DNA from: Prevotella sp. | GTDB taxonomy: Bacteria; Bacteroidota; Bacteroidia; Bacteroidales; Bacteroidaceae | Assembly (NCBI GenBank): GCA_017557185.1 | Contig: JAFZAP010000115.1 | Location: 1-64,000, forward strand | DNA length: 64,000 nucleotides | Direction of reading: 5' to 3' | In this document: one piece after another, positions 59,571 to 64,000 of the stretch | Layout: each line of letters opens with the position of its first letter | Position numbering within the stretch: the stretch's first letter is position 1 | The notes under the pieces: generated by a model | Database searches by the model: none | What the model saw: only the letters and a program-made list of their open reading frames with translations | What the model was told of the DNA's origin: nothing | Position numbers and translations under genes: made by a program

Positions 59571-62500
59571 TTAGTTGAAGAAATACTTTACACCAATAGA
59601 AGCATACCAGCACTGGCCGATAGCGTGGTTGGGAACCCACGTCTTGGTATCTCCATGGATGGCAGCAGGAGTCGAGAAGGTGGCGTAGCCCTGAGCGTCG
59701 ACGCCCTCGTACTTCAGAATGCGAGCCTCGGAGGAACCGATGGCGGGATTGAGCGTCTTCGACACACCCCACGAGGAGTTGAAGAAGTTCATGACGTTCT
59801 TCATGTCGAACGAGAGCTGCAGGCGATGCAGGGTGGAACCGAGGTTCACCTTGAAGTCGTGCTTGTAGGCGAAGTCGATGCGGTGTACCCACGGCGAATA
59901 GACGCTGTAGGCCTCGGCATACTCACCCTGGTGGTTCTTCAGGTAGCTGTCGTTGTGGAGGAAGTCCATGAAGCGGGTCTTGTCGTCCTCGGAGACGAAG
60001 CGGAACGAACCATCGGCGACCTGCTGGTCGGTGGGCACGAAGATGGCATCGTAGTTGTAGCCGTCGGAGTTCATGTCGTTGGCCATCATGTAGGAATAGT
60101 TGTAGCCGCCGCGCCAGGCCTCATAGATGAGCGAGTAGTGGTTGCCGCTCTTGTCGTGGGCTGTTGCACTTGCTACGAAACGATCGGGAGTGACGTACTG
60201 CGAGTTGTGCAGACGGATGTTGTTAGGACCTTCGGAGGTGGGCACATAGGTGAATGCCGACTCAGCAGCGGAACCGGGCATACCGGTGATTTCCTTCGAA
60301 ACGGTGTGCGTGTAGGCAGCCATGAGCGACAGCCACTCGGTGGGCTGAGCGTTCAGCGTGACGTTAGCACTCCAGCCATAGCCCTTCGAGGTGTTCTCGA
60401 GCATGAAGGCCTTGGTGTTGGTACGGAAACCGGCAGGATAGATGGGACGGTTGTCGACGCCATTGAAACGAGCGAAGCCACCCACGTTGGGAATTGCCCA
60501 GTCGGAGATGCACACGTCGTTGACGGTCTTGTTGAAGATTCCCTCAACGGTCACCGAGAACGGGAACGAAACGGGGAACTGATAGTCGACGGCCAGAGAG
60601 GTCTTCCACACCTGTGGCATCTTGAAGTCGGGATCGACACCGCAGATAGCCGAGGGAACGGTTCCGTCCTCAGGCGAAACGGTGGTGGGATAGCCCATAC
60701 CTTGCAGCTTAGCAAGCATGTCCTTGATGTTGGTCATCGGACCACCGGCAAACTGACTCATGTCAATAAAGCGGTTCCCGTTTTTGTCAGTAGTGTAGGC
60801 TCCTGTGTAGTTCTCAAAACCGCGGGTGGGTTTTCCTGTCTTTCCGTCGAACACCTTAGTATTAGCATTCAACTGTGCCTGATACTGCACGAGACCGCCA
60901 TTGGTAGGCATGTTGGTGAAGAACACCAAGGGCAGACGGCCAGAGAAGAGACCCGTACCACCACGCACCTTCAGCGACTTGTCGCCAAAGACGTCGTAGG
61001 TAAAGCCGACGCGCGGAGAAACCGTGATGCTCGAGTTGGGCCACTTACCGGTATCGATGTGGCGACCATCGTAGTCGAGGTCGTAGATGGCGTTGTTGGT
61101 CATCAGGTCGCCGTTGTTGAAGAACAGGCCGTCGAAGCGCAGGCCATAGGTGAGCTTGAACTTGTTGTTCACGTTCCAGTCGTCCTGAGCATAGATGCCG
61201 AGCTTGTTGAACTGTACGCGGGCAGCGGGCTTGGTCTCGCCGTCGTAGCCGTAGGTCAGACAGAACACCTCGGGTGTCTGGTTGAAGAGCTGATCGACGC
61301 TCATGCCGTCTTCCCAAATGTAGCGATAGTAACCCGAACCGTTACGCATGTACTGGTTGTCGGCCATCTGGTGCTCGAAGCTGATGCCACCCATGATCTT
61401 GTGCGTGCCAAGATAGTAGGTGAGGTCGTCCTTCATGTTCCAAATGGTGTTGTGAACAGCGTTGTTCCATGTGAACAGCTCATAGCCGAGGGCCATGTAG
61501 TTGTTGTCGTTGCGAACGATGTCGATGAACGGGAACTCGGAGGAGTTGGAGCCGCGCACGTCGTCGAGCTTCGAGTAGGTAGCCAGGAACTGGTTCGACA
61601 GGTTGTCAGTCAGGCGGCTGTTCAGGTCGAGCGAGAACGAGTGGACGAGATTGTCCATCGAGTACATGGAGTTAGCAAACGACATCGAGTACTGCGACAT
61701 ACGGGCACCGCTCATACGCGTGCCACCGTCCATCGAAGTAGCATTGGGAGAGTTCCAGATACTGTTCTTCGTGTAGTTGTAGCGCAGGGCGAGGTGGTGC
61801 TTGTCGGTGATGTTCCAGTCGATGCGGGCAAGAATCTTGTAGTTGTTCTCGTCGGCAGGGAAGTCGGTGTAGGAACCCGTGTCGTAGCCGTAGTGGCTGG
61901 CCATGTAGTCGCTCACAGCAGCGAGGTCGCTCAGCTTGGTGCGCGAAACATAGTCGTCGGCAATGGCCACACCGTTGCTCGAACCACGCCAGCGGTTCAC
62001 AATGGTAGGAGTCTTCACCATTTCGCCGTTCACGAAGAAGAACAGCTTGTCCTTCAGGATCGGGCCACCAAGGGTGAAACCATAGGTGGTCTGCTGGTCC
62101 TTCGCACGTGCGCTAGTGATCTGCTCACGCTCGATGGCGTCGCCGCGCATGTTCTCGTTGCGGTGATAGACGTAGGCAGTACCGCGGAAGGTGTTCGTAC
62201 CTGACTTCGTGATGGCGTTCACACCACCGCCGATAAAGTTGGTCTGGCGGACATCGTAGGGCGAAATCACCACCTGCAGCTCCTCGATAGCATCGATGGA
62301 GATGGGGTTGCCGCCACCAGGGAGCTTGTCGGAGAGACCGAAGTTGTTGTTGAAGTTGGCACCGTCGACCGTGAAGTTGGCAGTACGGCCGTCGCGACCG
62401 GCGAAGCTCATACCGTTACCTCCATAAGGAGAAAGGCGAGTCACGTCGGTGATAGCACGGCTCACCGTCGGCAGATTCGTGATCTGCTGGCTGTTGATGT

Positions 62501-62915
62501 TGGTCGAAGCACCGGTCTTCTCGGCAGCAAACTTCGAAGCCTTACCCGTGATGACGACTTCGTTCAGCTCGTTGGCATCTTCCGAGAGCCATACACCGAG
62601 GTCGTAGGTCTCACCCAGCTGGAGCTGGATGCCCTTGAGGGTCTTCGGCTGGAAGCCGATGTAGCTCACGGTAACGGCATAAGGACCGCCCGTACGCATA
62701 CCCTGGATGCTGAATCGGCCATCCACGTTCGTCACTGCAGTATAGCGGGTTCCCGAAGGCTCGTGCACGGCCTGCACGGTGGCTCCGATGACTTCCTCGC
62801 CGGCAGCGTCGCCAACGGTCACCTTACCGCTCATACTTGATGTGGTTACTTGCGCCATGATAGCTGTTGAAACCATCAGCATCATAGCAATCAGAAAAAA
62901 CAATCTTTTCTGCAT
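59571..62915 (-). CDS. Oar-like TonB-dependent outer-membrane receptor
   Basis: 1114 residues with a signal peptide (LFFLIAMMLMVSTAIMAQ). A carboxypeptidase-regulatory-like beta domain (about 25-110, GKVTVGDAAGEEVIGATV) is followed by a plug (about 115-235, NELNEVVITGKASKFAAE, NFTVDGANFNNNFG) and a large barrel ending VKYFFN. It lacks the SusC signature and has no SusD next to it, so it is nearer to Oar-type receptors. The substrate is unknown. A minus-strand TAATTTTG at 62985-62978 is the likely -7 box. Co-transcribed with the lipoprotein. Confidence 0.9.
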   Translation of the reverse strand: MQKRLFFLIAMMLMVSTAIMAQVTTSSMSGKVTVGDAAGEEVIGATVQAVHEPSGTRYTAVTNVDGRFSIQGMRTGGPYAVTVSYIGFQPKTLKGIQLQLGETYDLGVWLSEDANELNEVVITGKASKFAAEKTGASTNINSQQITNLPTVSRAITDVTRLSPYGGNGMSFAGRDGRTANFTVDGANFNNNFGLSDKLPGGGNPISIDAIEELQVVISPYDVRQTNFIGGGVNAITKSGTNTFRGTAYVYHRNENMRGDAIEREQITSARAKDQQTTYGFTLGGPILKDKLFFFVNGEMVKTPTIVNRWRGSSNGVAIADDYVSRTKLSDLAAVSDYMASHYGYDTGSYTDFPADENNYKILARIDWNITDKHHLALRYNYTKNSIWNSPNATSMDGGTRMSGARMSQYSMSFANSMYSMDNLVHSFSLDLNSRLTDNLSNQFLATYSKLDDVRGSNSSEFPFIDIVRNDNNYMALGYELFTWNNAVHNTIWNMKDDLTYYLGTHKIMGGISFEHQMADNQYMRNGSGYYRYIWEDGMSVDQLFNQTPEVFCLTYGYDGETKPAARVQFNKLGIYAQDDWNVNNKFKLTYGLRFDGLFFNNGDLMTNNAIYDLDYDGRHIDTGKWPNSSITVSPRVGFTYDVFGDKSLKVRGGTGLFSGRLPLVFFTNMPTNGGLVQYQAQLNANTKVFDGKTGKPTRGFENYTGAYTTDKNGNRFIDMSQFAGGPMTNIKDMLAKLQGMGYPTTVSPEDGTVPSAICGVDPDFKMPQVWKTSLAVDYQFPVSFPFSVTVEGIFNKTVNDVCISDWAIPNVGGFARFNGVDNRPIYPAGFRTNTKAFMLENTSKGYGWSANVTLNAQPTEWLSLMAAYTHTVSKEITGMPGSAAESAFTYVPTSEGPNNIRLHNSQYVTPDRFVASATAHDKSGNHYSLIYEAWRGGYNYSYMMANDMNSDGYNYDAIFVPTDQQVADGSFRFVSEDDKTRFMDFLHNDSYLKNHQGEYAEAYSVYSPWVHRIDFAYKHDFKVNLGSTLHRLQLSFDMKNVMNFFNSSWGVSKTLNPAIGSSEARILKYEGVDAQGYATFSTPAAIHGDTKTWVPNHAIGQCWYASIGVKYFFN

Positions 62916-62977
62916 GAGTTTGAAACTATAAATTAATTAATAAATAAGGAAATTTTCCTGATGTTTGAATTCGTTTG

Positions 62978-62985
62978 CAAAATTA
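62978..62985 (-). promoter_or_regulatory. -7 box of the TonB receptor operon
   Basis: TAATTTTG on the minus strand, about 62 nt before ATG 62915. No clear -33 box. The rest of 62916-63148 is AT-rich with no gene seen. Confidence 0.5.
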
Positions 62986-63148
62986 CTCAAAATTTTTCAA
63001 TTTCACGAAAAATATCCGATAAAAAATGAAGAAAAAACACGCAACTTTCAAATTAAAAATAGAACGCCTGCGAATGCCAAAACCTAAACCTTTTGAGCCT
63101 TAACAAATTACAATTTGTCATTCAAGTTTCGCTTGCACGCAACAGAAG

Positions 63149-64000
63149 TCACACTCGTTCTTTTCCGTGCCAAATCCTTACGATTTTCCGGCGGATGACG
63201 GCCATGTTGAGCAGGGTCACCACAACGAACAGCAGCACACCCAGGCCGATGGCGGGCAACAGGGTTGCCTTCCCCGACGTTGAGAACAACACTTCGACAA
63301 CACGCATGTAGTGGCTGCGCAGATAGGCGACTACCAATAGCGCCAACAGCAACACCACGACGTTCAAGGCGATGGTGAGCAGCTGATAGGGACGAGCCAC
63401 CTGAGACGGGCGATAGCCGATGAGCAGCAGATTCTGAAGCTTGTCGGCATTCTTCTGCACAAGCAGATAGATGCTGAGCATGAGGATGTAAAAGCTCAAC
63501 AGCGAGATGACCAATCCAATGGCCATCACGACGGTGATCATAAGACGCAGGAAGAACGTGGTTTTCTCTGTGTTCAGGCGGTCGTCTTCAGCCTCAAAGC
63601 CGTTGTCTTCCATATATTGCGTGATGTCTTCTTCAGCCAAGTTGGCTGTAGTGATCATCAGGCGTGTCGGAGCAGTATTGGCATTCGGCGCAAAGCGCTG
63701 ATTGGCCATCTCCATGAACGACTGAGGAACAAGAATGGCATTCAACCGTCCCGAGAAGCCGATGACCTTGCCTTTATATTGCGCCTCCTGCCCATTGCCG
63801 TGAATGCGGAGGTCGAAGGCGATGAGCGAGACGAGTCCTTCGCTCACCTTCGGCAACGCACGGTTCTGCGCAAATCCGAAGTTGTACATGGTGATATAGC
63901 TGCGCGGAAGGATGATGGGCACAAGGGTGGAGTCTTCAGCGAACGTCCATTCCTCCTTGGGAACATCGACAAACTCGTCGGGAACGCTCTCGATGGGGAG
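63149..64000 (-). CDS. FtsX-like permease, 3' part
   Basis: The last 283 codons of a gene whose start lies beyond the right edge. A periplasmic region (LVPQSFMEMANQRF, NANTAPTRLMITTANL) is followed by three membrane helices (MITVVMAIGLVISLLSFYILMLSIYLLV, LLTIALNVVVLLLALLVVAYL, LLPAIGLGVLLFVVVTLLNMAV). This is the layout of FtsX/MacB-type ABC permeases. The frame is open through position 64000 above the GTG at 63922, so that codon is internal. The cognate ATPase is not in the window. Confidence 0.75.
   Translation of the reverse strand, partial: LPIESVPDEFVDVPKEEWTFAEDSTLVPIILPRSYITMYNFGFAQNRALPKVSEGLVSLIAFDLRIHGNGQEAQYKGKVIGFSGRLNAILVPQSFMEMANQRFAPNANTAPTRLMITTANLAEEDITQYMEDNGFEAEDDRLNTEKTTFFLRLMITVVMAIGLVISLLSFYILMLSIYLLVQKNADKLQNLLLIGYRPSQVARPYQLLTIALNVVVLLLALLVVAYLRSHYMRVVEVLFSTSGKATLLPAIGLGVLLFVVVTLLNMAVIRRKIVRIWHGKERV

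Noticed and set aside
59625..62204. An 859-codon open frame on the plus strand opposite the TonB-dependent receptor
   Set aside because: It is valine- and histidine-rich shadow sequence without domains. The minus-strand frame has signal peptide, plug and barrel.

Overview
The window looks like chromosome of a member of Bacteroidota, most likely Prevotellaceae. It opens with the first bases of a 16S rRNA gene on the minus strand. Promoters throughout have the Bacteroidota form (TTTG, 19-20 nt, TAnnTTTG). The protein families are typical of gut or oral Prevotella: BspA-type leucine-rich repeats, a TonB-dependent receptor with a lipoprotein partner, dockerin-ended giant secreted proteins, MORN repeats, an M64 peptidase and a reversed rubrerythrin. 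I see no prophage, complete insertion sequence, CRISPR array or tRNA gene.

Layout. 1-550: rrs 5' end and its promoter. 0.55-7 kb: a LolA-like protein, a BlaI/BlaR1-type repressor-sensor pair with three operators, an S1/P1-like zinc hydrolase and a membrane metallophosphoesterase carrying in-frame repeat insertions. 7-16.4 kb: a 2417-residue BspA-like surface protein and a divergent TPR-AraC regulator. 16.5-17.9 kb: a PIN toxin-antitoxin pair and rubrerythrin. 18.3-24.6 kb (minus): fur family-purA-hisS, and HTH-M49 peptidase-AlkD-like. 24.7-34.2 kb (plus): a five-gene cluster (NPP-type phosphodiesterase, uxuA, GH8, GH2, uxuB) that suits breakdown of glucuronic-acid-bearing xylan side products. 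34.3-44.7 kb: small secreted protein, MltF-like transglycosylase, hisGDC, dcuB, glucosaminidase-LysM, HPPK-like, M64 peptidase, TPR protein. 45.5-49.8 kb: giant OB-fold/chitobiase-repeat protein. 50.2-52.7 kb: uxaB and pfkA, which extend hexuronate use into glycolysis. 52.8-57.6 kb (minus): MORN protein, YhcH, glgB, DUF6057-like membrane protein. 58-64 kb (minus): OB-fold lipoprotein, Oar-like TonB-dependent receptor, and the 3' part of an FtsX-like permease.

The most unusual content is non-coding. Four intergenic regions (about 4127-4434, 18152-18304, 45158-45399 and 57704-57901) hold arrays of diverged units that keep a 22-bp period. Most units centre on a short dyad (AGCAnTGCT, AACAnTGTT, or in one block TTAAGTTAA), and in places the two arms change together. 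All four lie just downstream of minus-strand genes, at or beyond a hairpin terminator. Two of them sit next to long inverted repeats whose arms are built from 8-nt tandem repeats around an AT-rich core. I know of no named system that matches this, and it is the best candidate here for something undescribed.

Limits: all calls come from reading sequence and recalled family features. No database search, alignment score or folding calculation was run.
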